Counted from the stretch's first letter, positions 31,461 through 43,895 are shown. The stretch is 64,000 bases of DNA from Paramisgurnus dabryanus (GCF_030506205.2 NC_133354.1:30146288-30210287); one strand, 5' to 3'. Numbers and translations are program-made. Notes: generated from the letters alone by a model not told the origin.

Positions 31461-31665
31461 CTCAGATTTATAGTTTCTATTTATTCATTGTTGGTATAAA
31501 CATATGACACACCTGTACACTCTGAGCTGGTTTATATTGTGCACAAATGGTACAAAAACATCATTAAAAAAGTGTGAACAGTTTTGAATTGTTGTGTTTA
31601 CTCAGTCTTCTTGTTGTGTTCAACTTTTACAGCACAAGTGTATTACAGTGTGAAATGTGTTTTAA

Positions 31666-32046
31666 AGGAACACACCCACATTTTGGGAATTAAGCTTATT
31701 CACAGTATCCCCCAGAGTAAGATAAGTCCATCCATACCTTTCTCATCTCCGTGTGTGTTGTAACTCTGTCTGATGCAGCCCCGTAAGCTTAGCTATAAGC
31801 ACAAAGAATGGAAGTGAATGGCTCCAGCTAGAAAACTGCTCCCCAATAAGTGACAAAATAACGCAAACATTTTTCCTATTTATGTGTTGTGATTTGTATA
31901 GTCACATCATGTACAAATAACAAGGTGATATGAGACACAGCCTTCTTTTAACAGTATACATACTGGGAACTATTCTCATAAGGTGAAGCACTGCTTCTGG
32001 GGGATACTGTGAATAAGCTAAATTCCAAAAATGTGGGCGTGTTCCT
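31666..32046. mobile_element. 381-bp TTAA-target inverted-repeat element
   Basis: The ends AGGAACACACCCACATTTTG and its near complement are inverted over about 50 bp, including 'ttattcacagtatccccca'. TTAA lies at both borders (31662-31665, 32047-32050), the target of piggyBac and Kolobok transposases. It has no coding capacity and belongs to a frequent fish family. Confidence 0.88.
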
Positions 32047-32050
32047 TTAA

Positions 32051-33080
32051 TGAGTGAGAACGTTTGTGTAAACAAATGAAAGCAAACTTTCAAGAACTGA
32101 AGAAGATATAAAATGAGAACAAAAAACACTCTTGTGAACTTACGCTTTTACAAGTTTACTTTCATCATTCTGTCACAAAGCTCTCATGTGGGCGGGACAT
32201 AACCATGCTTTATTCTCATTGGCTAGTGAGATTTGGATTGACAGCTCCATGATCAGGAAGTTTAAACTTAAGTGGAGCGAATTTGGGATAGCGATCTGAA
32301 TGGAGCTGTCTGTCTGTGTAGTTTTAGTGTTTGTACTTTGTATTGTAAATGAATGATTATTTATTTAGGTGGTATAATAGCATAGCATATTAATTTAATA
32401 ATAGAATAATCATGATAATTCAATATTATCACTTTGTGCCCCTGCAAAGATATTTGTTACCACCCAGATTTCCCCACCAATGACCCTCATGTAGAATGCT
32501 ATGTAGTCCCATTAACTCATTAACATTAAGAAAGGAGAACAAAGATGTGAATGAAAAAATAAATCATAGGGGAAGCATGTTTCAGTTTACTGTAAAAGAA
32601 CAAATATATTAAAATTAATACCCACAACAAAAAAGTCAAAAAAACACTCAGAAATCTATTTTCCCTATTTTCAAATGGCAATGTATTTTTTTACTCATTA
32701 AACTAGGACATAGCCATGTTTTTAATTTCAGAAATCTTGTCCCACAGCCCACATCTTCTTTAATTCACTGAGTTCATCAGGGTTCTGCAGAACAGAAACT
32801 TCACATTTATTTAAATCAACTTTTGTTGCATTTTTGTTTGATTTATAATGTCGATCACATCAGCTCTGATCTGTTTTCATTGTGTCAAAAATTGTTGTCC
32901 ATGACTTTTACCTTCCATTTATAATTGTTTGTAAATTTATAATCAGCTGTCACTCATTGCATTATGTGTATGCTGTCTCTCACTGCATGCATCAGTTAAA
33001 TACTCTTGCATCCATCCCTCCATCTTTATATGTCTATATGAGGAATGCAGTGTATGAATGTGATGAGATCATCATTTTGA
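32051..33080. other. Intergenic, nothing recognised
   Basis: AT-rich sequence leading up to the CpG-rich promoter. No ORF, RNA gene or element boundary was seen. Confidence 0.4.
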
Positions 33081-33091
33081 CGGCAAGAGGA

Positions 33092-33190
33092 GGGCGGGGT
33101 TACGCAGCATCGTTCTGAAGGCAGTAGAAGGGCGGGGTTACGCAGCATCATTCTGACAGCAGCGGGAGGAGGGCGGGGTTACGCAGCATC
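33092..33190 (+). promoter_or_regulatory. CpG-rich promoter with three GC-box repeats
   Basis: The 20-mer GGGCGGGGTTACGCAGCATC occurs three times, at 33092-33111, 33130-33149 and 33171-33190. Each contains a GGGCGGGG box that suits Sp1/KLF factors. CpG density rises sharply from about 33070 to 33640 against an AT-rich background. Position and composition suggest a TATA-less promoter firing to the right. Confidence 0.6.
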
Positions 33191-33314
33191 ATCGCTGCCC
33201 GTCGTTTCATTGTACGGCTGCTGATGCTGAGGGGTCGCGTAAAGAAACCGTAGAGCCATGATTGAAGATTTGATGTTTGCAAGCCATGGCACATCGTTGA
33301 GGATTGTTCTCTAG
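33191..33314 (+). other. Probable 5' exon with upstream ORF
   Basis: Downstream of the GC boxes a likely transcribed stretch ends at TCTAG|gtaagc, a near-perfect splice donor after 33314. An 18-codon ORF starts at ATG 33258 (MIEDLMFASHGTSLRIVL) and its TAG stop is the last three exon bases. This suggests a non-coding first exon with an upstream ORF. The gene is not identified, and no certain second exon was found in the window. Confidence 0.4.
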
Positions 33315-34324
33315 GTAAGCGTTTCTTTATTCCGGACTGACTGGATTTGGTGTATTTGTGCTGTCTGTCGGTGATGTGTCCGTCTCAGAGCGCGAGCACA
33401 CAGCAGGCTACTGAGGGAGAAAATGCAGATGTGAGCAGCACTGAGCGCAGTGTCATGATGTGGCACACTGTATGGTTATTATTTCATTTCTACCGTAGTT
33501 TCTGTCGTTTTGTCTGTCAGTGAGATTAGTGCGCGAGGCCTGCGCGTCATCCTGCGCTTACAGGCCGCGCTCATGCGTCACATCACAGATCATACAGCGG
33601 ACATACATGATGCGCGTGCACGAGGATCTGTCACATGACCTCCTCTAGAGCGTTTTAATAATGAAGTATATTATAATGTGACGCACCAGGCAGCATCTAT
33701 AGCATATAGCGGGGAAACTGATTTAATTTCCTTAAGAAACGTATATTCTGCCTTGCCGTAGTCAAATAATTTCTAAAAAAAAAAGTGCACATGTGCCCCA
33801 ATCCGAATTAAATGAAAAATTATTTAGCTAAATGAAATTCTTGTTGATATAACTCATTAAGCTTTTGTACCGTATGTCTTTATAGATAAACATAGTTTTG
33901 CTGCTGCTACAGAGATTAAAACAACAACAGCCATGCACCGAGAAGTCAGAATTTCTTTCCTTCTTTGACTACAGAGACACAAAACTGAGTAACACAGAAT
34001 ATAAGAATGTCAAAAAAAGAAAAATATCTTTAAAATCATAAAGGAAAAGTGTTATTATTCTGTATTGTGGCTTAAGTCATTAACACATAGTCTGATGTGT
34101 AACTGGAATATCCGTTTATTTTAGGCAATATTTAAGACATTCACAAGCATTGTTTTACCATCAATAGTCTAACATAAAATCCAGATAATTTACTCACCCC
34201 CATCTCATCCAAGTTGTTTATGTTTTTATTTGTGTAGTCAAGAACAAATTAATTACCTTTTTTAGGAAAATATTCCAGGATTTTTCTTAATTTAATAGAC
34301 TTTATTGAACCCCAACAGTTTACA
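33315..34324. other. CpG-rich to AT-rich non-coding stretch
   Basis: The first 330 bp remain CpG-rich, as expected downstream of a CpG-island promoter. The remainder is AT-rich, with no feature recognised. It may be the first intron of the gene started at about 33.2 kb. Confidence 0.4.
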
Positions 34325-34344
34325 GTTTAAATTCAGTTTAAAAT

Positions 34345-34766
34345 TGCAGTTTCAGTGCAGCTTCAAAGGGCTCTAAACGAACCCAAACGAGGCATAAGCA
34401 TCTTATCTATCAAAACGGTTGTCATTTACGACAAAAAAGCACTTTTAAACCACAAGTTCTTGTCTTGCACTATCCGTTTGATGCACCAGAGCGACCTCAC
34501 GTAATGCCTAATCACGCCGAAAGGTCAGACGTCACATAGGTGAAACACACATTTGCGGACTATTTTACACAATAAACTTGTGTGACCTTTCGACGTGATT
34601 ATGTCATACGTCACATGGATAGTGCAAGATAAAATGTTCTGGTTTAAAACTGCTTTTTAATTTTTCTTGCAGAAAATGACAATCGTTTTGCTAGATAAGA
34701 CCCTTATGCCTTGTTTGGGATCGTTTAGAGGCCTTTGATGCGGCATTACAACTGTAATTTTAACGG
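34345..34766. repeat. Foldback element of a common cyprinid family
   Basis: Two sets of inverted arms are visible. The outer pair has 'aacgaggcataag...atctatcaaaacg' against 'cgttttgctagataag...cttatgccttg', and the inner pair has 'cttgcactatccgt' against 'atggatagtgcaag'. The whole block would form a long cruciform. No duplication was identified. Confidence 0.7.
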
Positions 34767-35440
34767 TATTGAAACAGGATTAGAAATAGAAAAAGGGTTT
34801 TAGTAAGGGGTGATTTACTCTGGGTTTTGACTCTACTGTATTTGTGTCTGTATGATGTCTGGAGTTTGGCTTTGAAAGTGGGTCATGATGTCAGTGTGTT
34901 TTAGCCTCGTATGTTATAACTGTACAGAAAATCTGTCATCATTAACAGATTCACAGAAAATCTACAAATCTAGTTGCTTTAGTACTAAGTTTGCAGTATG
35001 TATTAATAATAATTACGAGTGAGCACCTGCAGATGACCTCTTCAGCAAACAATCCTCAATATGTACAGACAGATGGGAGAGGAAACATCAGATTATTATG
35101 CTGCACAATATTTTTTGAAATGATCGCAGCGGCCCAGCTGTCTGTTAGTTGAGTTTCAGGGTTAATATGGTTTTATAGACTTTAACTGTGTGACACAACA
35201 ACGGTCTCCTGTTGTTGCCAAATCTACTAGTTGTCCTTATACAGTAAGAGTACAGTATGTTCTGAAGGGCTTTTCTGAATAGTAGATTGTTGTCTTGCAT
35301 AAACCTGAACTCAATAATGAGAATAACAGCTTGGTCTGGTCAGATAACTGAATGGTCCAGTAAATCCAACATGAGTCTGGTGAGGGTCAGAGGTCATTCT
35401 GATGCAGATATTACATTGTACATCTAATGATGCGTATGCA
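34767..35440. other. Intergenic, nothing recognised
   Basis: No coding or element signature was seen. Confidence 0.4.
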
Positions 35441-35735
35441 TGCAGGTTTGGGGATCAACAGAGTTTTTAAGAAATAGGGAGCATCAATAACGTCTAATAC
35501 ATAAAAAATATGATTTTTGAAAAAAATTCTTCTTCATTTATCACAATACTTCCAAAATATATTTTTCCTACTATGGAAGTCAATGGTCACTATCAGGTGT
35601 GTGTTTACCATCATTTCTCAAAATATCTTCTTTTGTGTTCATCAGAAAAAAATAAATTCATACAGGTTTAGAACAACATGAGGATGAGTAAATGATGACA
35701 GATTCTTCATTTTTAAGTAAACTATCCCTTTAATA
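35441..35735. repeat. Common fish interspersed repeat fragment
   Basis: The end 'gaacaacatgaggatgagtaaatgatgacag' type followed by 'aaactatccctttaa' is a very frequent fish repeat terminus. The left end is not defined. Confidence 0.55.
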
Positions 35736-36600
35736 AAATGTGCTTTGGCGGGCAACTTACAGACTCCATGGCACCATGTTGGAGACCACTTGTCTAGCAT
35801 ATACAACATAATTAAATATACTAACAACATCAAAATGCTCTTAAATCTTTTAGGTTGGGGGAGATTCAACAGTATTTCATGCATTCTGACTCATTAGCAC
35901 AGTTTAAGAGTTGGTTTACTCATAGGCACAGTGTTAAAATAGCAGTTGGACATGCTACCGAGTATTTCTGTGCCGAATGCACTTCGCCAGGATTCGTACA
36001 GGTTTCTGGAAGTTTTTTCAAATACGGGTCCAGCTGATGTATTAGGGGTAAGCCATACGTATCACTTATTTTAATGGGCACGTTCCCCGGAAAACCACAC
36101 GTCAATCAGCGGGAGAACGAGAACCGAGGATGCTAAAAGTCACAGGCATCACTTCACTTTGTTTTTTGCGTGTGTGTTTGTTTACCGCTGGTTTTCGTTG
36201 AAAAGTCTCTCAACCCGGTTATGAGTTGCATGCGGTATTTAAGACTTCTGTGTTATATTGGAAAATAAATATAAATGACACGAAAATTAAGTGAATCATA
36301 AGTTGTTTTGCATACAGTGTTGCATGACTCATGACTCACTCCTCCCGTGGCCCATGACGACTCCTTTCAAATTTTTCCGTATTTTATCGGAAGGAATCAC
36401 TAGAACTGATTTGACTTTTATAAATCTGATAAAACTAAAGACTCTTCAAAGATATGAAGGATGTAATACTTATCTATAGGTACTCAAGATTAACATCATA
36501 TATGCATAAACAGCGTGTGTTATGGGAGCTTTAAAGGCTTTAATGAGAATGAAGATCAACTCTGATTCTCTTCATTACAGCATGTTAGTGGATTGATGCC
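35736..36600. other. Intergenic, nothing recognised
   Basis: Short open stretches occur but lack family resemblance or splice context. Nothing supportable was seen. Confidence 0.4.
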
Positions 36601-36868
36601 CAAATGTGGTCACTTTTTGTTGTTTGTTTGTTTAGCTTTATTTGTCTCCCGTGGGGCAATTTGGTTTACAGCAGCAGTTACATACAACATACAAAACATA
36701 TAATAATACAGTATGTTTTCCTCAATCATTTAAAAAACTAATAGCTCTTGGGATCATAGACTTTTTGAATCTGTTGGTCTTACAACGTGGGACATTATAG
36801 CGGCGCCCAGAATTTAACAGTAAAAACTCTTGACACAAAGGATGGGAAGATTAGAAATAATAGCCTTA

Positions 36869-38721
36869 GGCCATGTTTACATTAGAGCATTTGCGTTTTA
36901 AAACGGCATTTTAAAATGAAAACGATCCTCGTTTATACTGGCATTTTAAAAAGAATCTTCATCCACACTATACACCACCATAAACGCATGAAACATGACC
37001 AATCACGTAACTGGGCATGCGCATAAAAGTGTAAAATAACTTATTACTCTAATAATAGCTTACCTTTGCACGTTTATGCAGCCTAGGGGTGTGCGATATT
37101 GACAAAAAGTCATACATGGGTCCTTTGCTGGCAACTATAACAGACACTATTTTTGAACCTATAAAAATGTGTTTGGGAAAGTCTTATACTGTTCTATTTC
37201 CCCCCTACAACATATTAATATGATTAATAGGTTAATTTTGATTTTATAACTAAACAGAAAGGTCTTTATGATTTAAAAAGAAAGCATTCAAGTGAACAGT
37301 ACTAAACAGTAGCGAACTTGAAGCAAAAATAAATTTTAGCAAATGCAAACTTCAATCAAACATAGTAAGAGGTAAAGTATTAATTTAGCCTACCAGAAAT
37401 GCTTATTGCATTAATTTTTATAATTGTGCGAGGTTCGTGCACGTCCTCCGCTAGCAACACAGAAATAGCTAAAAGCGCCTAAGAGCATTATATATTAATG
37501 ACTTTGAGTTTATTGTTTTTATTCATTTGTATTCATAAAACTTATCAACAAAACATCGATTCAAATTAAGAGACAAATTATCTGAAAACGAAATTCATTT
37601 TAAAGTAGCAAACAAAACTTACATTAAACTGGAAAATAATGTCTGACCCATTACAATTCTCCCTTCATATTGGCCTTTACAACGCCTATATGGCGTTTAA
37701 AATTACAGTCTATCTTTCGTAAGCTAACTAAATTTAAACAAAACATAAACACTTATACTCTTCTAGCTCCCCCCTACAACATATTAATATGATTAATAGG
37801 TTAATTTTGATTTTATAACTAAACAGAAAGGTCTTTATGATTTAAAAATAAAGCATTCAAGTGAACAGTACTAAACAGTAGCGAACTTGAAGCAAAAATA
37901 AATTTCCTCAAATGCAAACTTCAATCAAACATAGTAAGAGGTGAAGTATTGCTTTAGTCTACCAGAAATGCTTATTGCATTAATTTTTAAAAGTGTGCGA
38001 GGTCCGTGCACGTCCTCCGCTAGCAACACACAAATAGCTAAAAGCCAAGCGCCTAAACGAGCATTATATTAATGGCGTTGAGTTTATTGTTTTTATTAAT
38101 TTATATTCACAAAACTTATCAACAAAACATCGATTAAAATTAAGAGACAAATTATCCGAAACGAAATTCATTTTAAAGTAGCAAACAAAACTTACATTAA
38201 ACTGGAAAATAATGTCTGACCCATTACAATTCTCCCTTCATATTGGCCTTTGCAACGCCTATATGGCATTTAAAATTACAGTCTATCTTTCGTAAGCTAA
38301 CTAAATTTAAACAAAACATAAACACATTAAACCCAACAATACATTAATATAAAACAGACATTATCTATAAGGATACATGTTAAAACAATCCGATATAGCG
38401 TTTATAATAGCTGGTTGGTAGATGTTTACTATTTTTGGCAAAACCTCCGTTGCAAACCAACATTTACATGAATAAAATAATTTTTACTTTGAAAATGATG
38501 CGCTGTCACGTTAACATCAGCTGTTCGTTTACATAAGACTCCGTCTACGTTCATTTACACTCAGAGCAACGTCTGAGTTCTCAAACTAAAACAGGGTCTT
38601 CAGCGTTTGCAAACGAATCCGTTTATGAGGGTCGACAACGGTGATGTAGTGTAGATGAAAGGCGTAAACGTAGCAAAAGTAACGCGTTTTAAAGCATAAA
38701 CGCATTAATGTAAACATAGCC
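36869..38721. mobile_element. Harbinger-like element, 1.85 kb, with TTA duplication
   Basis: The ends GGCCATGTTTACATTA and GGCTATGTTTACATTA (inverted) are flanked by TTA at 36866-36868 and 38722-38724. The interrupted LINE frame confirms this 3-bp duplication. A TWA target is typical of PIF/Harbinger transposons. There is no transposase. A tandem duplication of about 570 bp occupies the middle. Confidence 0.82.
37199..38335. repeat. Tandem duplication, two copies of about 570 bp
   Basis: The copies start with 'cccccctacaacatattaatatg' style sequence at about 37199 and 37769. They run in parallel to 'aacaaaacataaacac' at about 37756 and 38325. They differ by scattered substitutions and small indels, so the duplication is not very recent. 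Confidence 0.9.
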
Positions 38722-38860
38722 TTAGCCTTCTTCACACATCTGACCCTGTACACTTCACTGAGATCATTTAAAGCAGTTCCAACTATTTTTTTACACACAT
38801 TAACTACAGAAGTCAGACGGTTCTTTTGCTTCTCTAAGAGGGAGCCTGAAAATAACTGTG

Positions 38861-40035
38861 GAATCCCCCAAATATTATAACACTATCTTCACTAAATTGA
38901 CGTGTGCTTGTGTGTGTGTGTGTGTGTGTTGGTTTTTGTGATTTACGAGGACATTTCATATGAATACACGCCACACTATGAGGACATTTTGTATTATGAG
39001 GACAGGGTCGGTGTCCTCATAATACGGGCAATGTAGAAGTGCTTCTAGGGGTAGGAGGAGCTTAAATTCTCATTTTCTCAGAAAGTCTCCATAAGTCACA
39101 ATGACCAGACTTTGTGTATGACGTGTGTATCGAGACTGCGCCCCTGTAGGCCGGTCTGGTGTACTGCACCTCCTAATTAATATTCATGTGTGTGTATGAA
39201 ATCGCCGCTTCCGATTGGCTGACAGCCAGGTGTCCTCATAATTTCGGGATTTGTCAAAGGATTGTGTTATGTACATCAAGGACGAAAACGATAAAAATAT
39301 AGTTCTAAAATCGTTTTTAATATAAAATGATCGCAGTGTTCATACCACAACTATATCAATAACAGCACAGAGGAACAATATGATTGGAAACACTTTCAGA
39401 TCGATTGAACTGATGCATGGATTAGTAAAATCTGCTGAGAAGACCACATGTGAGGATAAATCATCGATTAAATCATCAAATAAATCATCAAAGTTACAAG
39501 ACTCCAGGTAAGATTTATACAATGTTAAGCAAACAGCTGTTATTAAAGTTTTAAAACTGTTTTTACCACGTTAGCATTAGCAACCTTATGAAAATTAACC
39601 TTGGTTTTACTATAGTAAAAGTGTAACTTAGTAACCATGTCTTTTTTGGCAGATTATCATTTGTGAAACCACAGTTTTACATAGCATGGTTAAATTATGG
39701 TTACACTAGCAAAACTATGGTTAATTTGTGGTTACATGGTAAAACTGTAACTGTAACTACGTTATTTGTAATATTTATTTGTCATTCCCTGAGGAAAATA
39801 AACCATGGTTTTATAGTAACAGAAGACCATGGTAAATCTGGGGTTTCTATAGTTTTACTTTTATTTAAAAAAATAGGCTAACTACTTAAACTATGGTTCA
39901 TTTCATAAGGTTTGATTTTCTCATCATATAGTTGTATTAAGTAATTAAACCCTCTTATAAATGTACTGATTTTATTCCCATCAAGATTTTTAGAATAGAT
40001 CGATAGTGATAACATGTTTTCTTTACATTTGCTCA
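38861..40035. other. Mixed repeat fragments
   Basis: A (TG)n run lies at about 38911-38929. At 38940-39060 and near 39230 there are 'gaggacatttt' and 'cctcataata' words of a common fish repeat. Between about 39590 and 39900 there are imperfect copies of 'aaccatggttt' and 'tggttacactagc' of another frequent fish repeat. No gene was seen. Confidence 0.5.
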
Positions 40036-40040
40036 CATAC

Positions 40041-40370
40041 AGTTGTGGTCATAAGTTTACAATACATCTATATTTGGTAATTTGATAAAAATAAGAGGAA
40101 TGATGAAAATTGAAGTTTGTTTTTCATTTAATGCTAACTTGAACAAGTTATTTTAGATGACAGTGGTTTACATATAGTCCCCAACACAATAATAACTGAA
40201 TTTACAAAAATAATCCAGTTTAAGTTTTTACATGAAGCTTCTTCTTAATACTGCTTGATGTTACCTGAATGATAAATGCCTGTTTTAATGTTTTGTGATA
40301 GTTGTTCATAGTTGTCTCTTCCTTCAGGTCTTGCAAATTATTTTGTTCCTTTTCAAGAACGGTCTCTTGA
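40041..40370. mobile_element. Tc1-like fragment, one end only
   Basis: The phrase 'acagttgtggtcataagtttac' at about 40041 is the terminal repeat of a fish Tc1-like family. The following 300 bp match its internal non-coding style. The opposite end and transposase are absent. Confidence 0.5.
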
Positions 40371-41460
40371 TATTGCGTCAGAAGCTATGGGAGCTTCTTC
40401 CACTTGCCTTTTCTCTGAAGCTTTATTGAACAATGCCAGTGTACTGACCAATGCCGACCATAACGCTGTGTAGAAGTGCCTTCCAACACTATATAGCCTG
40501 TCTACGTGGTAAATTCATAGATTATTTATCTTCACATCGTGATGCTGAATCATCACCAGAGAGAATCGCACGCATTACGGACAGAAAGCCCATGACCCTT
40601 GCATGCATGCCGGTAAACATTTACATGGATATAGCTCCTCGCTTCATTCCTTGCCCCCCGTGCAGCGATCCGTCTTAACACAGCGCACAGCTCTCAGCCC
40701 TGTTCTTGATTGTGACCACAACACACTGCAGAGAGAGCCACGTGTATAAGCCTCCCTTTCCCACCAACTCGCCACAGTGTGCACAATACATAGACAGACC
40801 ATAGGTTTCAGTTTTGTAAGATCACAGCTTGCTTCAGCCGCTCCCCATACATGAAAAGACCCTCATTCTGGCATCTGCCTTGTAACATAATTCACTTCGT
40901 TCACTGCTCAGACATGAACAGCCCCAGTTTCTTTGGAGCCTGTCATGTTCAGCGCACGGCATCCTCTCGTTCACAGCATACCAACGTCCCCATAAGTTCA
41001 GCCAAGTTTAACCTCACAGGCCTGTAAAAACAGCAGATTCCCCGAAACAAACATATGTAACTGCCACCCTTTGTGTGCGTAGCAAGCTGTAACAAGTGTT
41101 TCAGTGTTAAAAGCAGGGTCTGATTTGATCTAGAAATTTTTTTAGTTATGCTGGTTAAAAGTCTCCTCACATCCTGATAGCAATCACTATGTTAATGTGT
41201 TTGAATCTATTTGTATAAATATGTTATCTGTGAAAGGTGTAGGACCAAAACATTCAACAAATCATTGAACTTGGACCAAATACAATAATTGGACGTATGC
41301 AATTTTTGCTCCTCTTCTGTGAACGTGTTTTGCATGCCACTGCGTTCACGCAGACATCATACGTCATCAGCGCGTTCATGTCTCCTCTGTAAACAGAGTC
41401 AAACCATGACAAAAAATGTCTGGATCAGCAAAGAGCAAAAACCCGAATTAACATCGGTTA
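40371..41460. other. Intergenic, nothing recognised
   Basis: No coding or element signature that I can defend was seen. Confidence 0.4.
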
Positions 41461-41468
41461 CTTTACTG

Positions 41469-42459
41469 CAGGGCTATTCAATTAGTTTGTCGTGGGGGCC
41501 AGTTCATGAAAAGCATCTCAAATGAGGGTCCGAAGATATAACAGTGATGATGATTAAATTTTCAGACATTTAAACATACTAATGTTATATTTTGAAACTG
41601 CATAAAAACAAAATCAGTGCATTGTACAATAGGCTTTTTCTACAAACGTGTATTTTGAAACTGCATTCAACAACATTAGTGCATTGCCAGATGTCTAAGT
41701 AGGCTTTTTCTACTTCCAGACATGTTCATATGTTGTATTTAAGAAATTGCATAACAACAAGTGCATTGTAAGATGCCCAAGTAAGCTTTATTCTACATTT
41801 AAATAGGTAAATAAGATCCATATCACACTCATTGAGAATTTAACTCATTTACTCACTTCGGTGCACATAACAAAAAAGTTTATAATATGGAACATAATTG
41901 TTTTATGCTGTTTTTTGTCAAAGCTAATTATTACAGTAGTCCTATTTAAACTAAAACAGCCATCTTAATAATTGGCAAACATTAGGCTACCTTCTAATAA
42001 GACAATATGTTTTTAGATTTCGCAAGAGCAGTAAAATCAGGTGTATGTTTGTCAGCACGATACGCATAAAGTGGTGCAGGTGCTGGGCTGTGAGCGATAG
42101 GGTAGTGTTTTTAAGCTGGAAATACTACAAATAAAGTTAAAACCACCATAGAGTCCGGTCTCTTAACTCACCACTGTCAGCTATCGCGTCTTGAGACGCG
42201 AGCGGGGGAGGCGATCGCGTTGAACTTGTGGACCAAAGCGCGAATATAAACACGTGACACAGCTGCTCGCACCAGTCACATGACTCGCGCTCTGCAGCTC
42301 ATGCTGTATGAAACAGACGCACGCGCATCAACTCGTAACTGTAGGGCCCGTTGTTTAACTTTATTCTAGAGATGTCTTTTTAACAGACTACATAAAGGGC
42401 CGGATCAAATTACCTTGGGGGCCGGGTTTGGCCCGCGGGCCGCCAATTGAATAGCCCTG
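41469..42459. mobile_element. Non-autonomous hAT-like element, 991 bp
   Basis: The ends CAGGGCTATTCAATTAG and ...CCAATTGAATAGCCCTG are inverted. A perfect 8-bp duplication CTTTACTG flanks it (41461-41468, 42460-42467). The right part has the 'ggcccgcgggccgcc' phrase seen in many vertebrate hAT-derived repeats. No transposase was seen. Confidence 0.93.
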
Positions 42460-42467
42460 CTTTACTG

Positions 42468-43880
42468 CTTTAACATGAGATAGAAACAGCGCAAAGGGTC
42501 TGAATGTTTACGTTTCAAAATTAATAGCAAACTACTACATCTACACAACCGAAAACATGCTGTATCTAATTTTGATTTAAAACAGTTGTTTATGTTCAAT
42601 ATTTTGGTAATGTTTTTCACTACTGCAAACCCCACATGCCTGTCTTTAGCAGGGGGGTTATTCCACAGCGGACAGCATATAATGGGCACCCGCATGCATG
42701 TCATAATGGGGCCGCAATGTCTCGATCATTCGGCAGTGTTTACCCCTTTATCTTACCCGGCAGTGTTTACCCCTTTAACTTATGCGACTGTGCAATGAAC
42801 ACATGCCTGATGAGAAAGCACTGTACAGCGCACTTATGCCGGTGCTTTATGCTGGGATCTATTTAGCCCAGCACACGTTCACAGGTTGCAGCGCTATCCC
42901 ATCTAAGCCTGTGTGTGGACATAGAAGGACAGTCTGCACGCCAGCTTCAGAGAAAATGGAAGTGGGAGGAGCTCTCATAGCATCAGCTTCTGACACAATA
43001 GGGCTTTTCACACTGGAAAAGTTAACCCTGGGTTATTCTAAACCCTGGGTTAACAGAATCCTGGGTTATCTGTTTCACGTTTCACATTGTTCATACTTAA
43101 CCAGAGGTTAAGAGATAACCCTGGGTATTCATAAGCTGACGTTTCACACTGTCATCCCTAAACCCTGCGTTTTCATTTGTGGTGTGAACCGTCATGACTG
43201 GATAAAAGCGATTTCAAACTTGACTGAATTAAAATAACCGCTTGTCTCGCACTTTCACATCAGTGATAGAACAGGTAGCAAAGTTAATCTCTCTTGGTTG
43301 TTTTAAGTGTCCTGGGATTTCATTTTTACTTCAATTTAAAGATCAAGAATGTAGCACCATACTTTCAAAGTCAGGTGTATGTGGAATATTGGACAGGGTG
43401 AACAGTGTAAAGAGTTATTTTTTTTTTAGAGTTTTTATTCATTTGGCTGTTTAGTTATAGCTTAGTTGTGGTCTTTAGAAACTGTTTTTTCAGACAACAA
43501 CAAAAAAAATTGACACCAATAATAATTATCATTTCAACCTTCACCTATGGTTTTGCCTTTTTGATCATCAGTGCATTTTTAAATCTTTTTTAATGTGTGT
43601 GAGCCTCAGTTTTTAGTATGAAAAGATGACTTTAAACATTTTACTGTCACTGTTGGCAAGAGGTCAAATATATAGAAGTTGCTGGAAAGGCAAATTAACC
43701 ATACATCAGTTTAAGAACCACTGATCTAGATAACATCACACAGTACTAAGAATCACGTGTATTTAAATTTTGGTCTTGGACTAAGCCTAAATGTAAACAT
43801 CTGCTCTGTGAAATAACTTATTGCACAAGTACTATCAATTACACAAGAGCAAAGAATACGTTGTTCATCATTAAAGCTTG
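42468..43880. other. Intergenic with a small inverted-repeat element fragment
   Basis: At about 42999-43200 a fish repeat with 'agggcttttcacactgg' and several palindromic AACCCTGGGTT words is present. The remainder shows no gene or element I can name. Confidence 0.45.
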
Positions 43881-43895
43881 ATTCACTTTTCACAG

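Larger units (their letters stand above)
36600..38860 (-). mobile_element. LINE 3' fragment split by a DNA element
   Basis: Two minus-strand pieces, 38860-38722 and 36868-36600, form one LINE ORF end. The first reads LTSVVNVCKKIVGTALNDL to VKKAKA. The second continues in frame with IISNLPILC, LLLNSGRRYN VPRC and stops after AISFLND, followed by a 3' UTR. The continuity proves that the intervening 36869-38721 is an insertion. Resemblance is to the C-terminal tail of fish LINE RT proteins; the clade was not fixed. Confidence 0.75.

Noticed and set aside
31115..31507. Proline-rich 130-residue open frame
   Set aside because: It is the translation of a CT-rich low-complexity repeat, with no domain and no gene context.
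33258..33314. Coding start of a host protein at ATG 33258
   Set aside because: The frame ends in TAG at the last base of the exon after 18 codons, so it is at most an upstream ORF.
36869..38721. Possible host gene in the gap with repeated 570-bp blocks
   Set aside because: There are no open frames of note, and the borders are those of a DNA transposon.
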